From Glebionis coronaria (lineage: Eukaryota > Streptophyta > Magnoliopsida > Asterales > Asteraceae): a stretch of 64,000 nt of DNA. Shown here piece by piece: positions 33,015 through 44,393 of this stretch. The DNA lies in contig CM046875.1 of the NCBI GenBank assembly GCA_025667525.1, positions 204,534,271 through 204,598,270 on the forward strand, written 5' to 3'. The translations under genes and the position numbers were made by a program. Position 1 is the first letter of the stretch; every line of letters begins with the position of its first letter. Below the pieces are notes generated by a model that was not told the DNA's origin, did no database searches, and saw only the letters and a list, made by a program, of their open reading frames with translations.

Positions 33015-34145
33015 CTAATTATCATTGGGGAAGGTGACTTGGTCGAGGGCAACCATTGAAGGAATTTCCCCACCAAAATAGTGCTTAAGCCTATGTCTAT
33101 TCACCTTGAAATTAGGACCATCATCTTGAGCTAGCTCAATGGTCCCATATGGAAACACTTGTGTAATGGTGAACGGACCCGACCAACGAGATTTCAATTT
33201 CCCGGAAAATATCTTAAGACGAGAGTTAAAAAGCAACACTTGATCACCAACGTTAAAAACCCGGTTTTTAATCTTTGAATCATGAAACTTTTTAGTCTTT
33301 TCTTTAAAAATTAATGAATTTTCATAAGCATTATCTCTTAATTCATCCAATTCATTCAATTGTATTTTCCGGTGATCTCCCGCGGTCTTCAAGTCAAAGT
33401 TTGCATGCTTAAGGGCCCAATATGCCTTGTGCTCCAACTCAATGGGCAAATGACAATTCTTCCCATAGACTAACTTATAAGGAGTGCAACCGATAGGTGT
33501 CTTATAAGCGGTCCTAAAGGCCCATAAAGCGTCATCAAGTTTGTCGGACCATGAAGCACGGTTTTCCCCAATTGACCTCTCTAAAATCCTTTTCAAAGCT
33601 CGGTTTGAAACCTCGACTTGCCCACTCGTTTGCGGGTGATAAGCCGTAGAAAGACGATGAGTAACTCCATACTTCTTTAGAACCTTTTCGAATTGGTCAT
33701 TACAAAAATGGGTTCCACGATCGCTTATAATAGCACGAGGGGTTCCGAACCGAGAGAATAGTTGCTTCAAAAACTTCACTACCACACGAGCATCATTAGT
33801 AGGCAAAGCCTTAGCTTCCACCCACTTAGAAAGGTAGTCCACCGCGACGAGGATATATTTGTTGCCATGAGACGATAGGAACGGCCCCATAAAGTCTATT
33901 CCCCATATGTCGAAAATCTCACACACTTGAATTATGTTTTGCGGCATTTCATCACGTTGAGACGATTTTCCTTGACGTTGGCACGAATCACACGACTTCA
34001 CAAGTGCGTGTGCATCACGATAGATAGAAGGCCAAAAGAAGCCGGCATCGAACACTTTCTTAGCCGTGAGATTAGCACCGTGGTGACCACCCGTGGGTCC
34101 CTCGTGACAAGCTCTAAGGATATTAGAAGCTTCGGCACCAAAAAA
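33015..34145 (-). pseudogene. int: Athila integrase, element E
   Basis: Reads from the frameshift near 34140 to a stop at 33015. Zinc-binding region [11 protein letters not shown] and CDSC, catalytic Asp in WGIDFMGPF, Asp in IISDRGTHF, Glu in GQVEVSNR, and a C-terminal GPFTITQVF motif. The C-terminus is intact ([12 protein letters not shown] then VTFPNDN), longer than in element A. The open frame extends upstream to 34220, but those residues are out-of-frame linker. A run of A residues near 34139-34145 is the likely slip site joining it to RNase H. Confidence 0.9.
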
Positions 34146-35070
34146 CACAACGTCGAACGAGTTGATCCGCACAAACTCGAAAGAGATAAGGGTCGTCCCA
34201 AAAATAGAACTTGACATCACGAAAGAATTTTCGTTTTTGTTGTGTCGTCATACCCTTGATTATGAAATTGCCCGCATGGTAATTTGCAATGTCGGCAAAC
34301 CATGGGGTGGCGTCTTTAGAATTCACTACACCGAGAGTCTCGAGAGGAAATGTTTCGGTGATTTCCTTGTTCTCGAAAACATCTTTGTGAGGATCTTCTA
34401 GACGAGAGAGATGATCGGCCGCTAGATTCTCGGCTCCTTTTTTGTCAAGCACGGTGACATCAAATTCTTGGAGGAGGAGCATCCAACGAAGCAATCTAGG
34501 CTTAGCATCTTGCTTAGCTAAGAGATACTTGATAGCCGAATGGTCGGTATACACGATGCTTTTAGTCAAGACGAGATAAGGTCGGAATTTCTCAAAAGCA
34601 TAGACCACGGCAAGGAATTTCTTTTCCATTGTGGTGTACTTTAATTGAGCCTCGGTCATTGTCTTACTAGCATAGTGGATAGGACGGAAATGTTTGTCGT
34701 AACGTTGCCCTAAGACGGCCCCTATAGCATAATCACTTGCATTGCACATGATTTCAAAGGGTAATTCCCAATTAGGAGCAACAAGAATGGGAGCTTCGGT
34801 AAGTTTCCTTTTGAGAGTTTCGAAAGCTCTAACACAATCCTCATTGAAGTTAAAAGGAGCATCCTTCTCGAGAAGGTGTGTCATAGGTCGAGAGATTTTC
34901 GAAAAGTCCTTGATGAAACGACGATAAAAGCCCGCGTGTCCTAGGAAAATCCTAACTCCCTTAACGGTTTTGGGATGAGGTAACTTGGCGATGACGTCTA
35001 CCTTAGCTTTATCGACCTCAATCCCCGCCTTCGACACTTTATGTCCTAAGACGATTCCTTGTTTACACAT
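34123..35070 (-). pseudogene. RT C-terminus and RNase H, element E
   Basis: In the same frame as the upstream polyprotein but after a nonsense codon at 35083-35085, in the W-x-KCHFM motif (TAA where A has GAA). Contains [20 protein letters not shown] and [12 protein letters not shown] of the RT connection, then RNase H with [15 protein letters not shown] (Asp to Asn change compared with CDASD in A, at the first catalytic Asp), and [11 protein letters not shown]. It loses frame near 34140 before integrase. Confidence 0.88.
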
Positions 35071-35082
35071 AAAATGACATTT

Positions 35083-38000
35083 TTACCAATTAAGCACAAG
35101 ATTGGTTTCTTCACAACGTTTTAACATTTGCTCGAGATTAGATAAACATGACGTGAACGAATTACCAAACACCGAGAAGTCATCCATAAACACTTCCATC
35201 GACTTCTCGATCATATCGTGAAAAATCGCCATCATACACCGTTGAAACGTACCGGGTGCATTACAAAGTCCGAAAGGCATCCTACGATAAGCGAACGTTC
35301 CATAAGGACACGTAAAAGTAGTCTTCTCTTGATCACGAGGGTCGATAGGGATTTGAAAGTAACCGGAAAAACCATCTAAAAAGCAATAGAATTCATTTCC
35401 CGCAAGTCGCTCCAACATTTGATCCATGAAGGGCAAAGGAAAGTGGTCTTTACGAGTGGCGTCATTTAACTTTTGGTAGTCAATACACACCCTCCAACCG
35501 GTCACAACACGAGTGGGAATTAACTCGTTGTTTTCATTAGGCACAACAGTCATTCCTCCCTTTTTAGGGACACAATGGATTGGGCTCACCCATGGGCTAT
35601 CGGATATAGGATAAATCATTCCCGCGTCAAGGAGTTTAAGGACCTCCTTTTTAATGACATCGTGAATTTTGGGATTCACCCTTCTTTGACTTTGAATTAC
35701 AGGTTTGTAGTCCTCCTCCATTAAAATCTTATGAATACAAAATTTTGGGTCAATACCCTTAATGTCGGATATTTTCCACGCAATTGCCCCTTTATGAGCC
35801 TTAAGAACTTTCAAGATCTCGGTTTTTTCATTATTAGCAAGACCTTTTGCAATAATAACCGGAAACTTGTCATCACCTTCCAAGAATGCGTATTCAAGGT
35901 AAGAAGGAAGATCTTTCAATTCAAGGATAGGTGGTTCCTCGATTGAAGATTTTGGTTCAACACTCATAACTTCCATCGGCGAAAGAAATGGTGGAATAGA
36001 AGTTTCATCACTAATCAACACCTCATCTTCATTGTCGATTTCTTTTGAAGTGAGATCGCCTCCTTGGAATGGAGTGAGATTTGGTGTGGAATTAGCAAGA
36101 ATCGGATCCAAAATAGTGGGATTGCCACTTGACGAGCTATCGGAAAAACCTAACACTTCTTGTGAAAACTCATCGCAAACCACATCAACGATGTCAATGT
36201 GATTGATGGTAGCGATTGCATAAACATGAGAAGGTTTCGAGTTTTGAGTAGAGTTTATAACAAGTTCCTCTTCGTTGAATCTCAAAGTGATAGTTCTCGC
36301 ATGAACATCGATAAGCGATCTCGAAGTGTCTAAGAATGAACGACCTAAAATGAGAGGAACTTGAGGATCCGCGGGGATGTCAACTACTATAAAATCGACG
36401 GGATAGTAGAACTTCCCCACTTTCACGAAAACATCTTCGGCTACTCCACATGCCATAATCGTAGAATGATCGGCCATCTCGATGGACATGTTCGAAGGAA
36501 TGAGAGCCGGAAGCGAAAGCGATTTCCAAATGGAAAATGGCATCAAATTAATGCTCGCAACAAGATCGGCCAAGGCGAGGCATTCTTTCATATCTTGTAT
36601 GTCACAAGGAATGAGAAACTTTCCGGGATCACCAACTTTTTCCGGTATACGGTTAAGATAAACCGAAGAACAATTAGCAAGCTTTGAAAGCTTTTCCTTA
36701 TCGCTCATCATACTTTTAAAAGTGGAAGCGAAACGAGGCATATACAACAACGCGTCGGCGAAACTCACATCAAAAGGCACTTGTTGAAACATTTTTATAA
36801 AAAGCTCGATGTGTTGTTTGTTACGTTCTTGCAATTTCTCTTTGTTTCGTCTCGAAGGGTAGGGTAAAGGTGGTATGGGTTGGTCATTAGGCAACGACCT
36901 TGGAAACTCGGGTTCCACAATTGGTATTGGTTCAACCGTAGGTGTGGTTTGAGCGGTACTTCGTGGGATTGTAATGTGCTCCTTTTCGACCATCACCTCG
37001 GGTTTTTTCTCGATTTCCTTCTCCGTAGAAGTACTTGGACGAGAGATTGGTTCCTTGAAAGTTTTACCACTTCGTGTAGTAATAACCTTCATTTCTCCCT
37101 TCGGGTTTGCAATGGTATCACTAGGAAGACCACCCGAGGAAGAGGGTTTACACATGATTGCTTCAAACACCTTAGCCATTCGGTCCTCAAATTTTGATTG
37201 CCTAGCATCCGCTTTTAATAACTCTTGCTTAATCTCATGTTGTCCTAATTCCATCTTTTGTTGATTTTGTTGAAGACGTTGGACATTTCCTTCCATTTTG
37301 TTTGCATGAGTTTTAAGTTCATTAGCAAGTTCATTTTTAAGCTCGTTTTTCAACTCGGATCTTAGGCTAATCATCTCACGTTGCATGTTATCAAATTTAG
37401 CATCATTTGCTTTAGCATAATCCAAAAATTCTCCTTGCAAATTATTAGTGTGAGCATTTTGAAAACCTTGTGTAGTGTTTTGAAAATCACGGTTTTGGTT
37501 TTGATTAGAAATTTGTCCATTCCCATTTTGATAATTCCCTTTGTTGTAATTGCGTGAATTGCCTTGGTAATTACCTTGGTTGTTGTTTCGATAATTGTTA
37601 ACATTTTGGTTTGGTGGAGCTTGATTTTGGCGGGAACCTTGGCCGTTTTGGTTGTAAGTTCCCGTTGCTACATAAGCACTCGAAGTGTTACCATCCGCGG
37701 TAATGCACTCGGAAAGATCATGAGCTCCCCCACATGACAAACAATTCTTAGCAACCGCTTTAACCGAAGCGGAATTAGAAGCTTCTTGAGCTTTCCAATG
37801 GGACATTAGATTAACAAATCTATCAAAAAACCGATTTTCCTCATTAGCTTCATCATGTAAGGCATTAATGCTACGAGACGATTGTGACGATGATGACGAA
37901 CCCAAATTGGCAACACTCGGTGTGTTACGAGGGTTATAAACCTTAGATCTATTCTCGATGATTTTTAAAGCCTCATTTGTCGTCTTGCACAAAAAATTAC

Positions 38001-38691
38001 CACCCGCGGCGGCATTCAAATAATCTCGTTCATGATCATTAAGCCCATTATAAAAAGTATCAACTTGATGCAATTCCGTAAAGTCATGGTGTGGACATTC
38101 ATGTAACATTTCTTTAAATCGTTCCCATGCCATTGAAAAACTTTCATTATTTCTTTGCACAAATCGTAAAATCTCATTTTTCAAGTGTGTTGTTTTAGAT
38201 GGTGGAAAAAACTTGTTCACAAACTTAGAAACGAGATCGGCCCATGTCAAAATCGAATTTGGCGGTTCTTTCTCAAGCCAAATTTTTGCGGGTCCATCTA
38301 ACGAGTATGGAAACAACAACATCTTAATGGCGTCATGTGGAACATCCTTAAACTTGCTAGTGGCGGTGAGACGGTTAAAATTCCTAATATGATAATGCGG
38401 GTTGTCTTTCTCGTGACCTCTAAACTTATTTGCTTGCAACATCGACATTAAACCCGTCTTAATCTCGAAATTCTCCGCAAGGATGGCGGGAATCACAATA
38501 GCCTCTCCAAAACCCTCGGTGGGTGCTTGTAGCAACTCCATCATAGTACGATTAGCCATGATGACTTCTTGTTCTACAATAGGTTCAACAATTGGAGGTT
38601 GTTCTTCAACAATCAACGTCTCTTGATTGGCTTGCTTTTGAAGACGTTTACGAGCTCGTTTTGCTTGATTACGAGTGATCATAAACTTCAC
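35083..38691 (-). CDS. gag-pol: Athila Gag-protease-RT polyprotein, element E
   Basis: 1202 codons from the ATG at 38691; another Met (MITRNQAKR) lies three codons in. Retrotrans_gag about residues 80-250 (FKDVPHDAIKMLLFPYSL, WLEKEPPN, FVNKFFPPSK, ECPHHDFTELHQVDTFY). Knuckle CLSCGGAHDLSEC (about 317-329), Asn/Gln/Gly-rich stretch (350-400), charged coiled-coil-like stretch (about 430-500), protease at about 706-714 reading DLVAS where A has DLGAS, then RT to FMDD (about 1168-1171). It stops at a nonsense codon at 35083. The Gly-to-Val change in the protease active-site loop probably inactivates the enzyme. The frame is otherwise open over 3.6 kb, consistent with a recent insertion. Confidence 0.92.
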   Translation of the reverse strand: MKFMITRNQAKRARKRLQKQANQETLIVEEQPPIVEPIVEQEVIMANRTMMELLQAPTEGFGEAIVIPAILAENFEIKTGLMSMLQANKFRGHEKDNPHYHIRNFNRLTATSKFKDVPHDAIKMLLFPYSLDGPAKIWLEKEPPNSILTWADLVSKFVNKFFPPSKTTHLKNEILRFVQRNNESFSMAWERFKEMLHECPHHDFTELHQVDTFYNGLNDHERDYLNAAAGGNFLCKTTNEALKIIENRSKVYNPRNTPSVANLGSSSSSQSSRSINALHDEANEENRFFDRFVNLMSHWKAQEASNSASVKAVAKNCLSCGGAHDLSECITADGNTSSAYVATGTYNQNGQGSRQNQAPPNQNVNNYRNNNQGNYQGNSRNYNKGNYQNGNGQISNQNQNRDFQNTTQGFQNAHTNNLQGEFLDYAKANDAKFDNMQREMISLRSELKNELKNELANELKTHANKMEGNVQRLQQNQQKMELGQHEIKQELLKADARQSKFEDRMAKVFEAIMCKPSSSGGLPSDTIANPKGEMKVITTRSGKTFKEPISRPSTSTEKEIEKKPEVMVEKEHITIPRSTAQTTPTVEPIPIVEPEFPRSLPNDQPIPPLPYPSRRNKEKLQERNKQHIELFIKMFQQVPFDVSFADALLYMPRFASTFKSMMSDKEKLSKLANCSSVYLNRIPEKVGDPGKFLIPCDIQDMKECLALADLVASINLMPFSIWKSLSLPALIPSNMSIEMADHSTIMACGVAEDVFVKVGKFYYPVDFIVVDIPADPQVPLILGRSFLDTSRSLIDVHARTITLRFNEEELVINSTQNSKPSHVYAIATINHIDIVDVVCDEFSQEVLGFSDSSSSGNPTILDPILANSTPNLTPFQGGDLTSKEIDNEDEVLISDETSIPPFLSPMEVMSVEPKSSIEEPPILELKDLPSYLEYAFLEGDDKFPVIIAKGLANNEKTEILKVLKAHKGAIAWKISDIKGIDPKFCIHKILMEEDYKPVIQSQRRVNPKIHDVIKKEVLKLLDAGMIYPISDSPWVSPIHCVPKKGGMTVVPNENNELIPTRVVTGWRVCIDYQKLNDATRKDHFPLPFMDQMLERLAGNEFYCFLDGFSGYFQIPIDPRDQEKTTFTCPYGTFAYRRMPFGLCNAPGTFQRCMMAIFHDMIEKSMEVFMDDFSVFGNSFTSCLSNLEQMLKRCEETNLVLNW

Positions 38692-39410
38692 GAAGAATGG
38701 GAGGTGAGCAAAGAAGATTATTTTTGGGTGTTTTGTGAATTTTCAATTTTTTTTGTGTTTTTGATGATATTTAATTTTTTTGGATTTTGGTGTATCTTCG
38801 TAGACAACAATCTACAAAATCTCTCCTCGAATCAAACTCTTGATTAAAGAAGCCTCAAAGGAATGAAAACGATCACGTGGAGTGAGCGCCTTCGAATGAC
38901 TTTAGAACTTTGGTGAAAACCAAATTGTTCAAGAGGTTTTAATCACAAAGAAACCATGCAAATATATTATACGTAATAATACTTTGGGCGGCAAAACCCT
39001 CGATTAGCCTTCAATCTAAAAATACTCACAAGCAAGCGGGGAAACAAGGCGGCGCGAAGCACTTAAGAGCCTTTTTCCTTAGGGTATATTTTATAATACC
39101 CGCCTTATACCCACCTTATAGTTCGTATTTTTCAAAATCGAGCTTCACGAAAGTATTTATCTATTTTTTGCCTTTTTCTTTTTGTTTGAGATTCGATTAC
39201 AATAATTGAGTGATGAAATCCCAATTAAGGTTGTGTTTTCACACTTTTGGAGATATTGTGAATATATTGTGATACTTAATACAATATAGTAATAATATTT
39301 CTTCAAGAAAAACCAAGAAAACCGATAATACGTATTAGTAGAGTTCTACTAATACAAATACTATTTATGGTTAATATTAAAAACAACAATGAAAATTAAT
39401 CACGACATAC
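38692..39410 (-). other. Leader of element E
   Basis: About 0.7 kb without an ORF between primer site and gag. The section 39000-39240 is shared with the leader of element B (20820-21060). T-rich on the plus strand near 38740-38790. Confidence 0.6.
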
Positions 39411-39429
39411 CTCCCCGGCAGCGGCGCCA
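39411..39429 (-). other. Primer binding site of element E (tRNA-Asp)
   Basis: Minus-strand TGGCGCCGCTGCCGGGGAG, three nucleotides from the LTR edge at 39433. Confidence 0.85.
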
Positions 39430-41746
39430 AAATGATTGTGGTAAAAATACGACCTTTAGGAAAAGGTGCGTAAAAGCGGTAAGTATTGAACAAATGACTT
39501 TAGGAAAAATCAAGTGTTAATGACCCAATGAAGTTCGTTTCCCAAGGAGGTATATGTGTGTGAGAAATTTGTTAAATGTTTGTGATTAATGATTGGTTTA
39601 GAAGGGGATGAGAAAAGAAGATGACGAAGACGTAAAAAAATAAAAATAAATACTACTAGAAAGTTAAAACGTAAGACCTTAAAAACCACAAAAATAAAAA
39701 TAAATTCTAAAAATTACCAAAAATTCACCAAAAATCAAAATAAATAAACTAAGAGTTTACCAATGATCAAAACTTTTTCAAACCTTTTAAATAATTAAAT
39801 ATTCAATTTTTAAATGCTAATTAAAGCCCTAAAAATCAAATAAATTATCAAAAAGCCTAAATAAAGATTTTTCAATTGGTAAACCTTTAAAATGACCTAA
39901 AAAGATTAAAAAATATTCTTAGAAATTTTTAAACTAATAAAAACTATTTAAAATGATTTAAAAACTATTAAAACTTAAAATAGTTATAAAAATTAATCTA
40001 AAAGAGATAAAATTATTCTAAAAGTTGCTAAATTCCTATTTTAATGTATCAAACCTAAGAAAAATATAAAAAGTTGGAAAATATGAAATTTTAAAAATAA
40101 TAATAAAATAATAATAAAATAATATTAAAAATCCAAAAATTATAAAAAATTCTAAAAACTTGCAAACTAGTTTATTCTAACCTAAATAATCAGAAAATCA
40201 AAGTGAAATTACCAGAATACCCCTATTTGGCCCTCAAATGGGCCAAAATAAAAAACAGTCAACACAAATGGGCTTTTGGGCCCAAAAAGTCAAACTTGGC
40301 CCAATTGACTTGGAAAAGCCCTATCTGACTCAAAATTTAATTCTAAGAACAAAACTCTAAAGGCCCAAAAGCTGAAAATAAGCTTATCACAGCTTATTGA
40401 ACACTCAGCTTATTCTTATTGAGCTTTTCAGCCCATTAAGCAATAAGCTAATGCCATAAGCTCTAATTTGACACACAACCTTCTTTTGGGATGCTTATGA
40501 GATCTGTAAAAAGAAATTTTGAAAAAGCTCACTCAATAAGCCAGAAATAAGCAAAGTAAAAATTCACTAAAAGACAAAATAGTCGTTTTAGAGATTTAGG
40601 TCACCTCAGGACTTGATTCAACTTGCAAAAGATTTCAAATGGACTCAATAAGCCAAATCAATCAACAAAAATCCAATAAACACAACCAATAAGCCAGAAT
40701 AAGAACAAATGAACTTATGAAAAAGTCAATGGAGTTGGTTTTCTAGTCAAACCCTAAAGTCAACCCACCAAATGCTCCAGTATGAACAAATGGGTCAAAA
40801 TATGAGCACCTATTACAAAAACAAAGTTGTTGCTGGTTGGAATAAGCTATTATAGCTTATTGATAAGCTGAACCCAATTTTACACTATTAGTGGCAACTA
40901 GCAGGGGAAAGGAGTTCCCACTGCTTTGACTATTTGACCAAGCTTATTTGAGAGTTCTGGTTTGATTCAATTGGAAACAAAGGCACCCTTGTGATCAGTG
41001 AATCACAAGGAGTCAATAGCAACAAGAAATCACAAATTGGTTCACACAATAAGCCACAATAAGCCAAACAGTCACCAGATATGCACCAGATATGGAAATA
41101 AGCAGTTAAGCACTTAATAAGCAGATTTAGACTGAATAAGCCAACCAAACTTATCAGGATGCATACACAAGCTATATAAACCTAGAATAAACACAAAGCA
41201 ACAAGAATCAAACACTGAATCAAAGTAAATAACAAGATCAAAGCACAAAATGTTTCTGATGAACAATGAATAATATGCAGACAAGTTTTGTTATCTACTT
41301 GGCACTTGATCCAATTTCAAGCCTCAAATCCTTCTTCCCTGGTGTGATTAACTAAGGTTTAGCACTTGTTAGCCCTAGCCTAAGCTTAGATCTAGGTGTT
41401 CTCAAAATCCTAGCCAATTTTACCAAGTATTTAAGATTTTATAGCCAAATTATGAATCTATGTGTTCAAACCCACAAAACCTGCAAACAGATGAACTAAT
41501 GCACCTAACAAACAGATACCAACACTTAGCAACAAATAACAACCACTTAGCAAACCATAAATCCAATTCAAGCAGTAGACCTAAACACTCCTTAATCTAC
41601 CACTTAACAAAGAAACTTGTGATTTTAACTAATAACCTACTGATTTTAATGATAAAAACACTTACTAGGTAGCAACTAACACAATCAAACTCATAAATCA
41701 CCAGCACAAACAAAAATATTCGAAATCAAAGCACCAAATTCAAAAC

Positions 41747-42028
41747 TGTTGGAAACTCACTTTATGTGACGACATTTAAGAATTCCTGTTAGTTATCATA
41801 GTCACGCACATTTAGTCTAGACTAGGCTCATTGTATAGTTTAGGTTGTGTGCGTGACCATATATACCCCTCCTTAGCTTCCAAGGAGGGGTGTTGATTGT
41901 ATTTTGTTCATTTGGGAACACACACACTTTTACTCTCAACCTCTCTTTCTCTCTCTCTAAGCCATCAATGGCTTCCACCACCATTTACCACCACATTAGA
42001 CCACCGGATCTCTTTTAGCATTTCTACA
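41747..42028 (+). repeat. Left LTR of F
   Basis: TGTTGGAAACTC to TTTCTACA, with a CTCTCTTTCTCTCTCTC tract and the palindrome-like AGCCATCAATGGCTT. Followed by TTGGTATTAGAGC (one change from the consensus primer site). Confidence 0.85.
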
Positions 42029-42493
42029 TTTGGTATTAGAGCAAATCGGAAACCCAATCTGAATATCCAATCTGAAAGTGCAATCGGAAACCCAATCTGA
42101 ATATCCAATCTGAAAGTTCTATCGGAAAGGCAATCTGAATGTCAATCGGAAACCCAATCTGAAAAGGGTTTTGAAGGACCCGAAAAAGGTGGATCTGCCC
42201 AATGATTTTGTCCTTTTCTAACTGCATAAACCCAGAAAGATAAACCCAGAAAGATTGACCAAATGTGATAAGACTTTGACCAAGAAGATTATGAAACCGA
42301 GACTCATAACTATGATAAGACCCAAAAACATGTGACTGAATGGACAGATGGACACAAAAATCATGACGTGACAAAAAAAATTTGTGTTAAAATGGACAGA
42401 AATTAATATAACACGAGACACAAGAATAATATAGACCAACAAATCGCATAAATAAACACGATCCAAGGATAGAACCGAGGCTCTGATGCCAAA

Positions 42494-42777
42494 TGTAGAA
42501 ATGCTAAAAGAGATCCGGTGGTCTAATGTGGTGGTAAATGGTGGTGGAAGCCATTGATGGCTTAGAGAGAGAGAGAAAGAGAGGTTGAGAGTAAAAGTGT
42601 GTGTGTTCCCAAATGAACAAAATACAATCAACACCCCTCCTTGGAAGCTAAGGAGGGGTATATATAGTCACGCACACAACCTAAACTATACAATGAGCCT
42701 AGTCTAGACTAAATGTGCGTGACTATGATAACTAACGGGAATTCTTAAATGTCGTCACATAAAGTAAGTTTCCAACA
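42494..42777 (-). repeat. Right LTR of F, inverted
   Basis: Reverse complement of the left LTR with a few changes; preceded by GCTCTGATGCCA (42480-42491), the reverse of a Met primer site. Confidence 0.85.
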
Positions 42778-44393
42778 AAAACACTCATAAACATGAAATT
42801 TTTAGGGGAATCTTAATCAAGAGATTATACCTGCCTTCCACAACATCCTAGGAAGGCCAGCAATGCTCCTTGGACCTTGTTCAACAACTAGAACAAGACC
42901 AAGGTACTTCAATGAAGATGATCAAAGCCTGCTGATGTTCAAAGCAGAACAAGGCTTTGATTATGATATGTCTTCAACACAAGCAACAAACAAACTCAAC
43001 CAAAGGCTTAGAACCCTTCTCAGGCTTGGTGTCAACAAGCTTGAAGGAGCTCAAGGCTTATGGCTAAGGGTTAGTACACAAATATAAGCCAAATTCAGAA
43101 ACAAGGGCTTCAAGGCTTTTGAACCTTGAAAACCTTTCAAACCTAGACGTGCCTTAACCACAAGGTTAAGGAAGGTCTAATCAATCAAATGGAACTCAGA
43201 ATTAGGCTACTCAAACACCAACTTTTAAACAAATCAAAAAGAGAATTCAAAATTTCAGAAATTCAAATTTTATTTAAACTTTAAAAAGGAATTACAAAGA
43301 TAATAGCCTAAAACTGGAACAAAGCTCTCTCACATGTTGAGGAGTCTTTATATAGGCAAATGCCAAGGCTAGCACTATTCATAAACCCCAGAAGTGAAAT
43401 TCCTATTCAATCCTTGCAGAATCTTCTAGGTGTGTTGCCAGCTGTTTTGGTTGAATCCTGGACGTTTGTTGAGTGCTTAGGGACCAAGTAATGATTTACA
43501 GCCCTTGATTTTGCCAACTAAGGATCAAATGCCAGGTGACGTATTGTGAGTGGGGATGGGGGTATCATTCAGGTAGTGGGATTTGGAGTTTAAGGTGTGG
43601 GATGTGATTGAGGTGATGTGAATCACACGTGGGATTACTCAATTTTGATTTCCCCTTTGTTTTACTCCTTTTTGATCCTGGGTAAAAACTTGTTCTTGCC
43701 TGGTAAAAATCCCAACAGTAAGTGTTTGGCGCATTTTTAGGGATTTAAACTTTTGAATTGGCAGTTTTGGTCCTTGTGTTTTGGAAAAGAGTGAATAACA
43801 AGTTTATTTGTTAAAACAAACGTGTTCCTTTGTTATACAACTTTCACCACTTGGCAGTTTTGGCACAAACTTTCCAAAAAGTGTTTCAAGGGTTATTTTT
43901 GACACTTTTGCATATTTCAAGGGCTGATTTAGGACAATTTTGATCTTCAAAGGTCTTCAATGCAACTTAAACTTCATGAGGGACCATTGTTGGCAAATTG
44001 GATTTGTTGAGGGACTAATCTTGCCATTTCTTCAAAGTTGAAGTACCTTTTGTGTAATTTTGACAAACTTAAGGGTCCAAACTTGTAATTATTAATATAC
44101 AAGGGTTTTAAGTGTCATTTCTTCAATAAATGAGGATCAATCTTGTTTGTCTTCAAGTCTTCAAGGGTATTTGTTGAGTATTCCATGATTAGGGCCCGGT
44201 TCTTTGTACGGCTTCGTTTCTCGTGTCCGTTTTTCCTTGTAACTTGTGATCTTTTGTCTTTTTCACGATATCCATACCTAAAATACACAAGTAAACAAAC
44301 ACAAGCATATATATGGTATATTATGACATTTTTATGCATTTAAAGCCCGAAAAGAACGATGAGATCATGTATAAATGCCATCTCATCAGGGTG

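Larger units (their letters stand above)
41747..42777. mobile_element. Element F: small copia-like element with inverted LTRs
   Basis: 1031 bp flanked by AAAAC (41742-41746 and 42778-42782). Both ends are the same LTR of about 283 bp (TGTTGGAAAC...TTTCTACA) but in opposite orientation: 41747-42028 forward and 42494-42777 reversed. Each is followed inward by an initiator tRNA-Met primer site. The two inner arms differ: the left has short repeats of AATCGGAAACCCAATCTGAA, the right a different sequence. No coding capacity; frames here are shadows. LTR size and lack of genes resemble TRIM/SMART elements, but the inverted layout is abnormal and suggests self-integration or template switching. Confidence 0.85.
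26912..44388 (-). mobile_element. Element E: Athila-type Ty3/gypsy retrotransposon, full length
   Basis: Complete minus-strand element of 17.5 kb including a 1-kb insertion (F) in its 5' LTR. Parts: 5' LTR 39433-44388, tRNA-Asp primer site, 0.7-kb leader, gag-pol 38691-33015, 2.2-kb non-coding 3' region, polypurine tract 30844-30853, 3' LTR 26912-30843, target duplication GGGTG. The two LTRs are nearly identical apart from F and small indels, so the insertion is fairly young. Coding is broken by one stop, one frameshift and a changed protease active site. No env-like gene is seen. Confidence 0.95.
39433..44388 (-). repeat. 5' LTR of element E, interrupted by F
   Basis: Same sequence as 26912-30843 once the 1031-bp element F and its duplication (41742-42777) are taken out. 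TATA box 43346-43357 on the minus strand. Terminal inverted repeat 44358-44365 with 44380-44387. Confidence 0.93.
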
